The notes: generated by a model not told the origin, from the sequence alone. Numbered from the stretch's first letter, positions 1-9,770 are shown. The stretch: DNA of 64,000 nt from Bradyrhizobium lablabi (GCF_900141755.1 NZ_LT670844.1:2356001-2420000), one strand, 5' to 3'. Numbers and translations: made by a program.

Positions 1-136
1 GGCTCTCGCGAGTAGCGGCGACCGCATCGCGAAAGGTCGCGATATGGTCGACAAGCAGGGTCTGCCGCCGATGCAACAGGTTGACCGTGAAGAACCTGCA
101 TCCGCCCGGCACGAATGCGCGACGATAATTCGACAT
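1..136 (-). CDS. REP-associated tyrosine transposase (RAYT), N-terminal part only
   Basis: The window edge cuts this gene; 45 codons from an ATG at 136 are visible. The protein begins MSNYRRAFVPGG and continues into FFTVNLLHRR, which is the typical opening of IS200-like Y1 transposases of the REP-associated (RAYT) type. Such enzymes are single-copy host genes thought to mobilise short palindromic REP elements. A palindromic repeat lies just upstream at 166-193, as expected for a RAYT flanked by REPs. The catalytic HUH and Tyr residues lie outside the window, so activity cannot be judged. Confidence 0.72.
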   Translation of the reverse strand, partial: MSNYRRAFVPGGCRFFTVNLLHRRQTLLVDHIATFRDAVAATRES

Positions 137-165
137 GAGGCGCAGGATAGCACAGTAACGAGAGT

Positions 166-193
166 GGCGGATTACGCCTTCGGCTAATCCGCC
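166..193. repeat. REP-like palindrome beside the RAYT gene
   Basis: A perfect 9-bp inverted repeat (ggcggatta / taatccgcc) encloses a 10-base loop. Variants of the same arms occur at 35896-35922 and 37825-37852, so this is a dispersed family. Confidence 0.7.
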
Positions 194-224
194 CTACGAC
201 ACTGCGCTCGCAACGCCGCCGACG

Positions 225-1487
225 CTACTCGTCCTCGAACTCGTCTTCCTCGTTGACCTTGTCGTTCGGCCGGTGCCGGTGCGCGACGTGCTTGCCGCCG
301 AGCGATCCCGTCACGTACGGATCGCGCGAGGAGGCGTAGGGATTGCGGCCGGTGGCGCGCGCGGCGATCTCTTCGCCTGACACCGCCGAGGGTTCGCAGA
401 TCAGGCGCCGCGAGGCACGGCGCATCAGGTCGACATGGATGTGATCGTAGTGATAGACGTTGGAGCCCGGCGCGAGCACGGTGGTGAACTGCTGGCACGC
501 AGCCGCCTGGATATCGCGCAAAAAGCCCTGCTCTTCCGGCATGCCCTTCCAGCCGTCTTTCACGGTGATGCGGCGTCCGTCGGCAAGGGTGAAGGCTGCG
601 ATATCGAGCGCATTGCCGAACGCATGCTCGGAAATGTGGGCGTAGGCATTGCCGTTCATGCCGCGGCAGGAATAGGCGGAGATCTGCTTGATCTCGACCA
701 CGCGCGCGCCGAACCAGCGCTGCGCCGCCGGCTGCACGGAATCTGAAAGCCAGTGATCGAGCACGGAAACGATCGGACAGGCAAGCGTCGCCGCAGGTTT
801 TACGGCGACCGGCCCGAACGCCGCGACGGAATTTTGCTGCGCCGGCCCAAGCCGCGGCAGCGGTTCGGCTGGCTGCGCCGGGACAGTATCGGGGCGCGGC
901 GAATAGGGCGCGGAAGTGCGGTCGCGCGGCGGATAGGCTTGGGCATCCGGATATGGCCGTTGGTACGACCCCTGATATTGGCCTTGATACGATCTCTGAG
1001 CCGGCGGCTGGCTCATGCCGGGCGTGCCCTCGGGCGGCAGCTCGATCTCGTCTTCATCAGGTGCTACGCCCGGCGCCGTCAGTGAGATCGGCCCATTTTG
1101 CTGCGCGCCATAACCCGGCTGGCGCATGGCCGTATCCGGATAGGACGATTGCGGCGGCGCGGGAGGCGGTGAAACCGGCCAGCGCGGTGCATTGCCGATA
1201 TTTCCGGGCGGCCGCAAATCTTCGTCGGCAAAGCCAAAACTGCCGCTGCTTTCGCCGAGCGCTGCGACTTTCAGGGGAAACTCCGCGCCGCAAACGCCCG
1301 GGCCCGAAATCGGGTTGATCCGGACCAGATCGGGGCTTTCCTTGACCGCGCCGGACTTCAGGCAGGCGATTTCGGCCTCGGCCCGCCACGGCTCGCGCTC
1401 GGCGGACTGGAAGAATCCGCGGCCGCAACCCGCTAGCGAGACAAGGACGAAGGAGCCGACCAGATAAAAACGAACTCCGCGCGTCAT
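225..1487 (-). CDS. Extensin-like lipoprotein with peptidase-like fold
   Basis: The 420-residue protein starts with a lipoprotein signal; the lipobox LAGC puts the lipidated Cys at residue 21. Residues ~25-230 are Pro/Gln/Tyr-rich and look disordered. Residues ~235-375 match the extensin-like C-terminal family: YSCRGMNG near 273, a SEHAFGNALDI motif just after it, and HYDHIHVD near 346. The H-x-x-G-x-A-x-D and H-x-H pattern resembles the zinc site of VanY/MepA-type peptidoglycan peptidases, so a cell-wall role is plausible but inferred. The ATG sits directly before the signal peptide. Confidence 0.85.
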   Translation of the reverse strand: MTRGVRFYLVGSFVLVSLAGCGRGFFQSAEREPWRAEAEIACLKSGAVKESPDLVRINPISGPGVCGAEFPLKVAALGESSGSFGFADEDLRPPGNIGNAPRWPVSPPPAPPQSSYPDTAMRQPGYGAQQNGPISLTAPGVAPDEDEIELPPEGTPGMSQPPAQRSYQGQYQGSYQRPYPDAQAYPPRDRTSAPYSPRPDTVPAQPAEPLPRLGPAQQNSVAAFGPVAVKPAATLACPIVSVLDHWLSDSVQPAAQRWFGARVVEIKQISAYSCRGMNGNAYAHISEHAFGNALDIAAFTLADGRRITVKDGWKGMPEEQGFLRDIQAAACQQFTTVLAPGSNVYHYDHIHVDLMRRASRRLICEPSAVSGEEIAARATGRNPYASSRDPYVTGSLGGKHVAHRHRPNDKVNEEDEFEDE

Positions 1488-1681
1488 CCGCGCACGTTCG
1501 ACGAATTTATTTAAGGACTCTTCAACGCGTTGTTTTCACGACTTTTTAACCATGTTGACGGCGGTGCAGCACGATCGGGATGTCGGGGATGGACAGCAGC
1601 GCTGACTTTTTCAGCCGGGAACCGTTTGCTAGTTTTGCGCGTTACAGCGGGCAGCGACGTGAACCAGGGAGCTTTCTAAAA

Positions 1682-1777
1682 ATGACGTCCTTCGGTCCTT
1701 TCGTCACCAGATTGAGCGTTGTCACCGCGTATGTTGCATTCGCCTTTGTCGGCGCCATCGTGCTCGGCGTGTTCTAG
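1682..1777 (+). CDS. 31-residue single-span membrane protein
   Basis: A short ORF (MTSFGPFVTRLSVV...) with one hydrophobic segment (residues ~11-31) running to the C-terminus. A GGGA Shine-Dalgarno-like stretch lies about 10 bases upstream and a strong terminator follows at 1823-1861, which together support a real short gene. A longer in-frame ORF opens at 1580, but its extra N-terminal part looks unlike coding sequence. Function is unknown. Confidence 0.5.
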   Translation: MTSFGPFVTRLSVVTAYVAFAFVGAIVLGVF

Positions 1778-1822
1778 GACGGCCAAGCCTCACAAATTGC
1801 ATCACACCTTTGGATTTTGAGA

Positions 1823-1861
1823 GCCCGGCGGATTGGATCATTCCAACAGCCGGGCGTTTTT
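1823..1861 (+). terminator. Rho-independent terminator
   Basis: Stem gcccggc (1823-1829) pairs with gccgggc (1849-1855), followed by gtttttc. It closes the transcription unit of the 31-residue membrane protein. Confidence 0.65.
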
Positions 1862-1879
1862 CGTTGCGCGCCCCGCCCT

Positions 1880-2251
<372 letters not shown>

Positions 2252-2333
2252 CTATCGGTCGTGTCAGATGGAGACGCCGGTTCAGATGGATTCGATTACA
2301 AATTGGAAATGCTGCGCGTGAGCGAAGCGGCCC

Positions 2334-5300
2334 TCACCACGCGTAGCGCACCACGCCCTTGCCGGCGTAGCTCTGGGTCACATTGGAGAACTCGCCTTCG
2401 AACGTCGCGGCCGCGGACCAGCCGTTGAGCCATTTCATTTCGGCGGAAGCGGTCGTCAGCGCCGAGTCATGTGCCTGCGCCGCACCGCCGACGACGAAGC
2501 TTGCGCCGGGCAGCGTCTGGAAGGTGGCGGCGATATTGCGGTCGGGGTTGAAATCGTGCGCCCAGGCGAAGCGGGTGCGCAAGGTGAGAATCGCGCCTTG
2601 CATGGCATAGGATTTGTCGGTGCGGATGCCAAGCTCACTGCGCGTGTCGGTGACGCTCCTCGAACCGTAAGCCAGCGCGAATGTGTTGGTGCCAGTAATC
2701 GCCTGCTCGGCATAGGCGGGCAGATCGAACGTCGTGAATTGTCCGGCGGCATATGGCGTGATGCCCATTGCCATCCACGGGGTGACGAAGCGATAGCCGC
2801 CTTCGACCCGGCCGGAATAGGCGTTGGCGTTGAAGTCCGCATGCAGCCGGTCAGGGCCGGCGACAGTGACGGTTCGATCGGTCGTGATGTCCTGCCAGCC
2901 ATAGGCCAGCGCGCCGGAGATATAGGCTTGCCCGACGGTGTGCTTCACAAAGGCGCCGGCCTGGAACAGGTCGGAGCGTCCGGAGCCAAATCCATTGGCG
3001 ATCGAAAAATTGGTGCCGCCGCCGGCGATCGCAAAACCGGCGATGGTTCGCGGCGACAACAGATAGTCGGCACCGGCGGCAACGCCGAACACGCGGCTTG
3101 TCGTGTTGTTCGATCCAAGCGCGGCATTGCCGTCGGTGGTTTGAGAACCGCCGAAGCCGGCCGCCCAAACGCTCCAGCGCGGATCGTAGGTTTGCGCCAG
3201 CGGCGCCTTGCGATAGATCGCGGCATAAGCATCCCGCTCGCTCTTGCTGCGCGACTTTCCGTTCGCCGCGTAGGCGCTGGCGCTGTCATCTTCCTCCGCG
3301 AACGGCGCAGCGCCACTCGACGGCGTCACCGGATTGCCGCGTCCTGTGATAAACGGATCGGTGAGCAGGCCGAGAAACAGGTTCATCGCATCGAACGTCG
3401 TCTGCTGCGATCCGGTTGCGACCTCGCCGGAAACCTGCGCGAGATTCTGGACGATGTTGCTGGTGAAGATCGCACTGAGCGGGCCGCTGACCCCGCCGGC
3501 CGCATTGAACGCGGCATCGAGCGCGGATCCGACGGCGCGCTGGTTGACCGTCTCGCCCGGAAGCTGGCCGAGCCCCGACATCAGATTGAGCAGCACATTG
3601 TTGCCGCTATAGATCAGCGATCCATTGATGCCGGCCGGTGTCGTCAGCGCGTTGAACCGGCCGCCGCCCAGTCCGCCCGAGGTCAGGATCGTGTAGGGCG
3701 AATTGAACCGGTAGGAATTGGTCGGCGATGTCACCTGCACGGTGCCGGCAAGCGCTGCGGTGCCCGTGACATTGGTGAAGGTGGTCGCGGTGGAATTGAT
3801 CTGCAGCAGATAGAGCGCGCCGGACTGGAAGGCGAGATTGCCGTTCACGGTCATGAAGGTGCCCGGCGTGCCGTTGCCCGGCGCGAAATTTGCGCCATTG
3901 TTGATGCTGGTATTGCCGACCGTGCCGGTGCCGGCAAGCGTGCCGCCGTTCACCGTCATGCTGGAATTTTGCAAAGTGCCGTTGACGTTGAGGGTGCCGG
4001 CGCTGATGGTCCAGGGCATTGCCGTCGCATTGCTGCCGGTCAATGTCCACGTCGAGGTGCCGATCTTGTTGAAGACGGCATAGCCGGAAAATTGCGTGGT
4101 GAACAGGCTGGCATTGAAGCTCGCCGTGCCGTCGCCGGCGAGTTGGAAGGTATCGGCGCCAAAACCGTGCGCGGTCCCGTTGATGACGCTGCCGGGCGCG
4201 AGCGTCAGCGTATTGCCGCCGCTGGAGAATTGAATCGCAGGACCAGAGTTGGTGGTTATGGTACCGGCGTTGAAGATCGACGTGTTGCCGGTCGCCGCGA
4301 TGGCAATGAAGTCGCCGCTGATGACGCCGCCGGCATTGTTGGTGATGCTGCCGTTGTTCAACCCGATGGCTTGTGCGCCGGTGCCGGGTGCGGACAAGAT
4401 GGTTCCGGAATTGACGACATTGACGACATTGCCCTGGACAGCGGCACCTCCAAAACCAGTCACCGAAATCGTTCCGAGATTGGTGATGGTGAGGGTCGGC
4501 GTCTGGTTGCCTGAAACGCCAAATTGGTCGCCGGTGATGACGCCGGACGCGTAATTTGTCAAAACCACTGTATTGGCGTTGAGGCCCGTGCTGCCGGGGT
4601 TCACCCCGGATATGGTTCCATAGTTGAAAACCACGGCGCTGATGGCGTTGATGCCGTTTGCGTCGCCGGTAATCACGCCGGTGGCATTGTTGGTCACCGT
4701 GAGCACGCTGGGGATGGCGAGAGAATTGATCCCGTCGCCGCCACCGCCGCCGATGATCAGACCCGAATTCATCACCGTGCCGGAGCCCAAGGCCTGGATG
4801 CCGAACGTTCCCTGGAGGGTCCCGCCGGCATTGTTGGTGATCAAGAAGGTCGAAGCAGCGATGCCGGCAGCGTCGAAGATATTGTTCTGAATATCGAGCC
4901 TGCCGATGGTGCCCGAGTTGGTAACGGTTAAATTCGTATTGCCCTGGATGCCGAAAACATCGTTTCCGGAGGTCGTGATGGTGCCGAGATTGTTGATGGT
5001 ATTGTTATCGCCGACATTGATGCCGATGCTGGTGCCGGTCACCGACGCAGCCCCCTGCACATTGATCGTCACCCCGTTCTGGCCGGCGGTGCTGCCGTAG
5101 CCGATATTCAGCCCCGGACCCTGATTCAGGGTCGTGCCGCTGCAGGTCACCGTGACGTTATCGCCGGTGGGCGGTGCGCAGGCAGCGAAGGCTGCCGACG
5201 GCGCGGACGCGCCAGCGCCGACCAGGCACATCGCGGCAAACCACAGACGGTCAACACGATACCGACTGCGCATTTGCGCGGCGCTCCAAAACAGCGATCT

Positions 5301-5342
5301 CATTTTTCTTGATTTTGCCCGACGCAACCCAACACCCCGCAC
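2334..5342 (-). CDS. Autotransporter (type V secretion) with beta-barrel domain
   Basis: About 1000 residues. An extended N-terminal signal region ends near APSAAFA. Residues ~60-640 are a repetitive passenger rich in N-x-G-T-I / ITNNAGG turns, typical of a right-handed beta-helix. The last ~280 residues (from WSVWAAGFGG) are an autotransporter barrel ending in the aromatic RYAW, as required for Bam recognition. The GTG at 5342 has a good GGAGG 6 bases upstream; ATGs at 5303 and 5273 are alternatives and the last gives a shorter classical signal. Probable surface adhesin, by family. The 277 bp upstream of the start carry no gene I can support. Confidence 0.9.
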   Translation of the reverse strand: MRGVGLRRAKSRKMRSLFWSAAQMRSRYRVDRLWFAAMCLVGAGASAPSAAFAACAPPTGDNVTVTCSGTTLNQGPGLNIGYGSTAGQNGVTINVQGAASVTGTSIGINVGDNNTINNLGTITTSGNDVFGIQGNTNLTVTNSGTIGRLDIQNNIFDAAGIAASTFLITNNAGGTLQGTFGIQALGSGTVMNSGLIIGGGGGDGINSLAIPSVLTVTNNATGVITGDANGINAISAVVFNYGTISGVNPGSTGLNANTVVLTNYASGVITGDQFGVSGNQTPTLTITNLGTISVTGFGGAAVQGNVVNVVNSGTILSAPGTGAQAIGLNNGSITNNAGGVISGDFIAIAATGNTSIFNAGTITTNSGPAIQFSSGGNTLTLAPGSVINGTAHGFGADTFQLAGDGTASFNASLFTTQFSGYAVFNKIGTSTWTLTGSNATAMPWTISAGTLNVNGTLQNSSMTVNGGTLAGTGTVGNTSINNGANFAPGNGTPGTFMTVNGNLAFQSGALYLLQINSTATTFTNVTGTAALAGTVQVTSPTNSYRFNSPYTILTSGGLGGGRFNALTTPAGINGSLIYSGNNVLLNLMSGLGQLPGETVNQRAVGSALDAAFNAAGGVSGPLSAIFTSNIVQNLAQVSGEVATGSQQTTFDAMNLFLGLLTDPFITGRGNPVTPSSGAAPFAEEDDSASAYAANGKSRSKSERDAYAAIYRKAPLAQTYDPRWSVWAAGFGGSQTTDGNAALGSNNTTSRVFGVAAGADYLLSPRTIAGFAIAGGGTNFSIANGFGSGRSDLFQAGAFVKHTVGQAYISGALAYGWQDITTDRTVTVAGPDRLHADFNANAYSGRVEGGYRFVTPWMAMGITPYAAGQFTTFDLPAYAEQAITGTNTFALAYGSRSVTDTRSELGIRTDKSYAMQGAILTLRTRFAWAHDFNPDRNIAATFQTLPGASFVVGGAAQAHDSALTTASAEMKWLNGWSAAATFEGEFSNVTQSYAGKGVVRYAW

Positions 5343-5619
5343 GAAGCCTCCCCAGCCGAAACGTGCTTGCGGCGCATTTTAGCGGGATATGTTGGGCGCC
5401 GGGCGAGCAATCGCCTAACAAAGCGTCAGAATCCGGCGGGATGCGGCAATTCGGCAACATCCTGCGGTAGCGAAACAGGTGACTTGCTCGGGCTGTCTAC
5501 GCAGGAGCCTGCATTTTTTCCCTCCGTCGTCGCCAGCGCTGCGCCTTCCCCGGGGCTCGGCGGTCGCTTTCCAAGGATACGCAGCGCAACGACATCGCGG
5601 GTTCGTCACAACACCATTG

Positions 5620-6612
5620 CTATGACGGCGGCGCCGGCGATAGCTGCCGAGAGGTCACCAGCTTGTCCGGCTGCACTGCGATGCGGGTCCAGAGATTGCC
5701 GGAGCAGAAGAACCTGCCGAGCGCGCAGGCTTCGACCCGCAGCGAGTTCGGGCTCTTCATCGTCATGGTCGCGTAATAGGTGTTGCCGCTGTCGCGGCTG
5801 AAAATGTTGCCGGACCATTCGGTGTCGGCCTTCTCGGAGGCTGTCTCGTTGGAGGCAGTCTTGTCAGAAGCTTTGGGCTTCATGTTGACCAGCAGCGTTT
5901 CGCCGGCGGCGTTCGAGGCGGGGTCGATGATATAGCCGCACAGCAAATGGCCGCACGGCTCGATGCGGACCGATCCCTTTTTGCCTTCGGTCTGCCAGTC
6001 GCCAAGCGGGGTCGCAGGCAGCGCATCGTCGGCTTCGTGCGCGACTTTTAGCGGCGGCGGCGCGGCGACGGGAACGGGCGGCGCGGCAACGGTCAGCGCA
6101 GCGATCGGCGACGGTGCCGGCGGTGTGACAACTGGCGGCGGCGCCGGCATCACTATGATGGACCCGGTCGCCTTCGGTGTCGTCGACGCTGTCGTGGCGG
6201 CCTCGACCGGCGTTGGCGGCGGCGCGACGACCCTCGTCGTGGACGACGCGAGCGTCACGGTCGCCGGCGCTGGCGCCAAGGCGACCGGCTGCGAGACAAC
6301 GGACTGCGAGACGACAGGCTGAACGGAAGGTTTGATTGCTGGCGCAACAGGAGCGGGCGCCGAAGCCTGTTGCGGCGGCGGCGCGGCCACCGGTTTTGCC
6401 GCCGCGGCCTCGTCGCGATCATCGTCTCGATTGCGCCAACGTCGCGTCTCATAAATTCCCGGAATTGAAACGGAGAGGCACGACGGCGAGCGGCAATGCC
6501 TGGACACTTCGATGTGGATGCGGTGACCGCCGATGCTGAAGGAAAGCGAACTGCCGGCGTGGGCGGATGAACTGAGCAGCATCGGCACGACGAGATAAAA
6601 AAATCGCTTCAT
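5620..6612 (-). CDS. DUF2147 secreted protein, long form
   Basis: From the ATG at 6612 (GGGAGG just upstream) the product begins MKRFFYLVVPMLLSSSAHAG, a clear signal peptide. Residues ~20-50 share a C-x-S-x-S-C-L motif with the divergent neighbour at 6805. A long Pro/Ala-rich linker follows, then a DUF2147 domain (PLGDWQTEGKKGSVRI, HLLCGYI, NSLRVEACALG). The two genes are diverged paralogues with the same three-part layout. DUF2147 proteins are periplasmic with no settled function. Confidence 0.85.
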   Translation of the reverse strand: MKRFFYLVVPMLLSSSAHAGSSLSFSIGGHRIHIEVSRHCRSPSCLSVSIPGIYETRRWRNRDDDRDEAAAAKPVAAPPPQQASAPAPVAPAIKPSVQPVVSQSVVSQPVALAPAPATVTLASSTTRVVAPPPTPVEAATTASTTPKATGSIIVMPAPPPVVTPPAPSPIAALTVAAPPVPVAAPPPLKVAHEADDALPATPLGDWQTEGKKGSVRIEPCGHLLCGYIIDPASNAAGETLLVNMKPKASDKTASNETASEKADTEWSGNIFSRDSGNTYYATMTMKSPNSLRVEACALGRFFCSGNLWTRIAVQPDKLVTSRQLSPAPPS

Positions 6613-6804
6613 CGCAATCGCCTCCCAGGAGTATGCGGAAATTAGAACTCCGGTAATGCGCCGCTGAATGTGATTTGGGTCACCGTGGCCGGACCTGCGG
6701 CGCAACCGGCTGGCTTTCGCCGGCCTTGTGACCTGCATCACGGAAAGGACCACCCGCGAGGCCTAGGGTCGCGCCGAATTCAAGGACCGCTCCAGGAGGC
6801 TCTC

Positions 6805-7545
6805 ATGAAAAAACTCGTCATCGCCGCCGCGTTATTGATTGCCACGACCTCGGCCCATGCCGGCAATTCGGTCTCGTTCGAGATCGAGGGACACAAGATC
6901 CATATCCAGTCGCCGAAAGGTTGCGACTCGCTGTCCTGCGTCCAGATCACCGCGCCGGGTCTCACAGGCTCCGGCTTTGGCCTGAAGAACCTCAAAACCA
7001 ATCACGACGATGACGATGTCGCGCAGCGCACCGACCCGCCCGCGCCGACGCCTGCCCCCGCCCCCGCGCTCGAGGCGGCGCTGCCGCAGCCTAGTCAAGA
7101 TACGAGCCGGACCCCAGCAGCGGTTACGTCAACCGCGTCGGCGCCCGCCGCCAAGGGCGACGTCATTACGGCCGTTGCGCCGCCGCCCACCGTATCGCCT
7201 GCCGCGACGCCGCCGGTCGCCGTCGCGCCCGCGCCTGTCGCCGCGATACCCGCCCAGGCACCGACGACACCGCTCGGCGTATGGGCCACCGAAGAAAACA
7301 AAGGCAATGTTCGCATCGAGCAGTGCGGCCAGAACCTGTGTGGATACACTATCGGTACCAACGAGAAAATTCTCATCAACATGCGGCCGCAGGACGCCAA
7401 ATGGGTCGGCCACATTCATGATCCCGACAGCGGCCGGACCTACGATTCCAACATCGCGATGAAGGGGCCGAATACCTTGCGGGTGCAGGGCTGCGCCTTC
7501 GGCGGCATGTTCTGCGGCGGCCAGACCTGGAAGCGCGTCAGCTAA
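6805..7545 (+). CDS. DUF2147 secreted protein, short form
   Basis: The ATG at 6805 follows AGGAGG. A signal peptide (MKKLVIAAALLIATTSAHAG) leads into an N-terminal module with EIEGHKIHIQ and C-D-S-L-S-C-V, a Pro-rich linker, and a C-terminal DUF2147 domain (PLGVWATEENKGNVRIEQCG, NTLRVQGCAFGGMFCGG). It is divergent to its paralogue at 5620-6612, with 192 bp between the starts, so they may share regulation. A terminator follows at 7578. Confidence 0.87.
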   Translation: MKKLVIAAALLIATTSAHAGNSVSFEIEGHKIHIQSPKGCDSLSCVQITAPGLTGSGFGLKNLKTNHDDDDVAQRTDPPAPTPAPAPALEAALPQPSQDTSRTPAAVTSTASAPAAKGDVITAVAPPPTVSPAATPPVAVAPAPVAAIPAQAPTTPLGVWATEENKGNVRIEQCGQNLCGYTIGTNEKILINMRPQDAKWVGHIHDPDSGRTYDSNIAMKGPNTLRVQGCAFGGMFCGGQTWKRVS

Positions 7546-7577
7546 AGTCACGCCGAAATGACGTTAGCGTGAAGAGG

Positions 7578-7604
7578 CCCCGCGGTTTCGCCGCGGGGTC
7601 TTTT
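7578..7604 (+). terminator. Rho-independent terminator after the DUF2147 gene
   Basis: Perfect 8-bp stem ccccgcgg (7578-7585) / ccgcgggg (7591-7598) with a 5-base loop, then tctttt. Confidence 0.85.
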
Positions 7605-7656
7605 AGCGATACCAAAACGGCCAGGAAGATAACAAACGCGCCATCGCGGCGCGGCG

Positions 7657-7708
7657 ACGAAACAATTCGGAAAGCTCACGAAACCGTTTTGTGTTTTTGA
7701 AGCAAACG
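7657..7708 (+). promoter_or_regulatory. Tandem acgaaac boxes upstream of the Cys-rich protein gene
   Basis: acgaaaca at 7657 and acgaaacc at 7678 are 21 bp apart, and gcaaacg follows at 7702. The same three boxes occur with identical spacing at 15469-15520 upstream of an L,D-transpeptidase gene. Across 7679-7708 and 15491-15520 about 25 of 30 bases match with no gap. This suggests a shared promoter or operator; the binding factor is unknown. Confidence 0.5.
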
Positions 7709-7791
7709 CCAGGAAATCATGACTACCTAGTTTTCGCACCCGTCGAGGCGACAGATCGGCGCCTGACATAGCGATCAACAGGGGACGTCCC

Positions 7792-8121
7792 ATGATTTCG
7801 ACGCGTTCGAATTTCGGTACCTGCAAATTGATGGTTGCGACGGCGTTCATGCTGGCAATGACGAGCGTGTCGCACGCCTATACGCTCGAGGAGCAGGAAC
7901 TGTGCTCCGGCGATGCGATGCGGCTGTGCAGCTCGGAGATCCCGAACGTCGAGCGCATCACCGCCTGCATGGCGCGGCAGCGCGACCAGCTGAGCGAAGG
8001 CTGCAAGGCGGTGTTCGAAGTGGAGACGCCGGCGGCCGCGACGGAAACGCCGGCCTACGAGCGACCCGTCGCAAGGCCCGCGAAGCCGATCGATCTGACG
8101 CCGAAGTTCAAGCACGGGTAA
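7792..8121 (+). CDS. Periplasmic protein with a Cys-rich repeat
   Basis: 109 residues with a signal peptide ending at SHA-YT. Residues ~35-75 (LCSGDAMRLCSSEIPN...ACMARQRDQLSEGC) match the Cys-rich repeat seen in Golgi/FGF-receptor-like Cys-rich proteins and common in small rhizobial periplasmic proteins. The C-terminal third is Pro/Ala-rich. The start has the RBS aggggacgt, the same as before the L,D-transpeptidase at 15615, and the two upstream regions share boxes. Function unknown. Confidence 0.75.
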   Translation: MISTRSNFGTCKLMVATAFMLAMTSVSHAYTLEEQELCSGDAMRLCSSEIPNVERITACMARQRDQLSEGCKAVFEVETPAAATETPAYERPVARPAKPIDLTPKFKHG

Positions 8122-8221
8122 GCAGTCGTGGTGGTTCGTCATGCCCCGCCACGGGTCTCGCCTTCGGCGAGCCCCGATGACAGGCTCGAGCGGGGCATCC
8201 AGTATTCCAGTGAATTTCATT

Positions 8222-8275
8222 TGAATAGAGCCGTCACGGCGTACTGGATCGTCCGCCTTCGCGGACGATGACGGG
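8222..8275. repeat. Palindromic intergenic repeat
   Basis: Contains the stem gtactggatcgtccgcc...gcggacgatgacg. Related copies are at 9870-9905, 20862-20998, 44320-44421 and 51315-51416. The rest of the 264-bp gap upstream of the FecR gene shows nothing else I recognise. Confidence 0.6.
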
Positions 8276-8385
8276 GAATTGCGGGCTCGATCGACCCACC
8301 CTCTGCATTCATCTGGCATTCAGGCGGCAGAGTCCTCAATCGCAAACTGTTCTTCGCCTGTTTTCTCCTCGCTCGGGATCTTCAC

Positions 8386-9738
8386 GTGACGCGGCGCCGG
8401 TGTTCATTCGCGCTCTCGCTTGCGGGCGGCTTCATGCTGGCCGGCATCGCGAATGTTCTGGCGATCCCCTCGCCGATCGAAGTTGAAAGTCGCTCGCTCG
8501 GCCTGGGCGCGACGTCGAGCCTGACAAAACTTGCGCAGACCCAGCCCGCGCCGGCAGCGACACCTGCACCTGCAGCGCCGACGACAACGCCACAACCCGC
8601 GCCGACAACGCCGCCGGCCGCTCCGCAAACGGCAGCCGACGAGCCGATCGGAAACGTCGCGACGCTGACCGGCATCGCGACCGCCATCCGCAACAAGAAT
8701 TCGATCGCGGTGAAATTGCAGGACGACATCTATCTGAACGATTTGCTGCAGACCTCGGCGAATTCCACGCTCGGCGTCACCTTCAACGACGGCACCACGT
8801 TCAATCTCACCGCGAACGCCAGGATCATGGTCGATAATTACGTCTATGAAGATGGCGGCAAACAGAACTCGGCCGTGTTCGATATCGCAAGAGGAACGGT
8901 CGCCTTTGTCGCCGCAGCGGTCGCCAAAAGCGGCGACATGAAAATAACGACGCCGACGGCAACGCTCGGCATTCGCGGCACCACCGGCCTGGTCGAGGTG
9001 CCGGAAGGCGCTTCGGCGACCAGCGCGAACAATGTCGCGATAAAACTCTATCCCGATCCGGACGGCCGGGTCGGGCGGATCGAGGTCAACGATCGCATGG
9101 GCGCGCGGCTCGGCGCGCTGACGCAAGGCGCGAGCGGCTTTGCGATCCGGCCCGGCGCCGGCGGGCGCGTCGCGGCGGCACCGATCGCGATCTCTCCGCA
9201 GCAGGCGCAGCGCGACCAAGGCATCGTGCGCCAGGTGCACGCGGCGCAGAGCGTCGGCCGCCAGATCGTCACGCAAAAGCAGATTCAGCGCCAGCAAAAC
9301 CCGAACCGGCCCGCGGCGCCCGGTGCCGCCCCGCCGCGTCAGCCTGGATTGCCGAAGCAGAACAGCCTGCCGAAGCAAAACGGCCTGCCGAAACAGAACG
9401 AATTGCCGAAGCAGCCGGGAGCGCCGAAGCAACCCGGACTACCAAAGCAGCCGGGATCGCCGAAGCAGCAGGGATTGCCGAAACAAGGCCAGCAACAATC
9501 GCCGCCGACGCCGGGCGCGCCGCAGCCGCCGAAAGCGCCGGGTTCACCGCGTGAGACGACCGCCCCCGTCACACCGCGTGAACCGACGACGCCAGGCGTG
9601 CCGCGTGAATCGACTACGCCGGGCACGCCGCGTGAGACGAATGCGCCCGGCGCGCAGCGGCCGGCCTTGCAGAACAAGCCGCCGGCGCCGCCGCGGCGTC
9701 CGCCTCCGCCGCCACCCAAGGGAAAGAAGCGAAGGTAA
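8386..9738 (+). CDS. FecR-domain periplasmic protein with repetitive Pro/Gln-rich tail
   Basis: From a GTG at 8386 the 450-residue product has a signal-like N-terminus, a Pro/Ala linker, and a FecR domain at ~85-210 (AVKLQDDIYLNDLLQTS, DIARGTVAFVA, TATLGIRGTTGLVEV). Residues ~315-375 repeat the pentad-like unit LPKQ(N/P)G about nine times, and ~395-430 repeat P-R-E-(S/T)-T-x-P-G. The end is Pro-runs followed by KGKKRR. There is no sigma factor or TonB receptor nearby, so this is the stand-alone FecR type, not the iron-signalling anti-sigma type. Confidence 0.85.
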   Translation: MTRRRCSFALSLAGGFMLAGIANVLAIPSPIEVESRSLGLGATSSLTKLAQTQPAPAATPAPAAPTTTPQPAPTTPPAAPQTAADEPIGNVATLTGIATAIRNKNSIAVKLQDDIYLNDLLQTSANSTLGVTFNDGTTFNLTANARIMVDNYVYEDGGKQNSAVFDIARGTVAFVAAAVAKSGDMKITTPTATLGIRGTTGLVEVPEGASATSANNVAIKLYPDPDGRVGRIEVNDRMGARLGALTQGASGFAIRPGAGGRVAAAPIAISPQQAQRDQGIVRQVHAAQSVGRQIVTQKQIQRQQNPNRPAAPGAAPPRQPGLPKQNSLPKQNGLPKQNELPKQPGAPKQPGLPKQPGSPKQQGLPKQGQQQSPPTPGAPQPPKAPGSPRETTAPVTPREPTTPGVPRESTTPGTPRETNAPGAQRPALQNKPPAPPRRPPPPPPKGKKRR

Positions 9739-9770
9739 AGCGCTGCGGGAAGCGTCACATACAGTTGTCA

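Noticed and set aside
2469..4514. 681-codon plus-strand ORF opposite the autotransporter gene
   Set aside because: Antisense shadow of a repetitive high-GC gene; no protein character.
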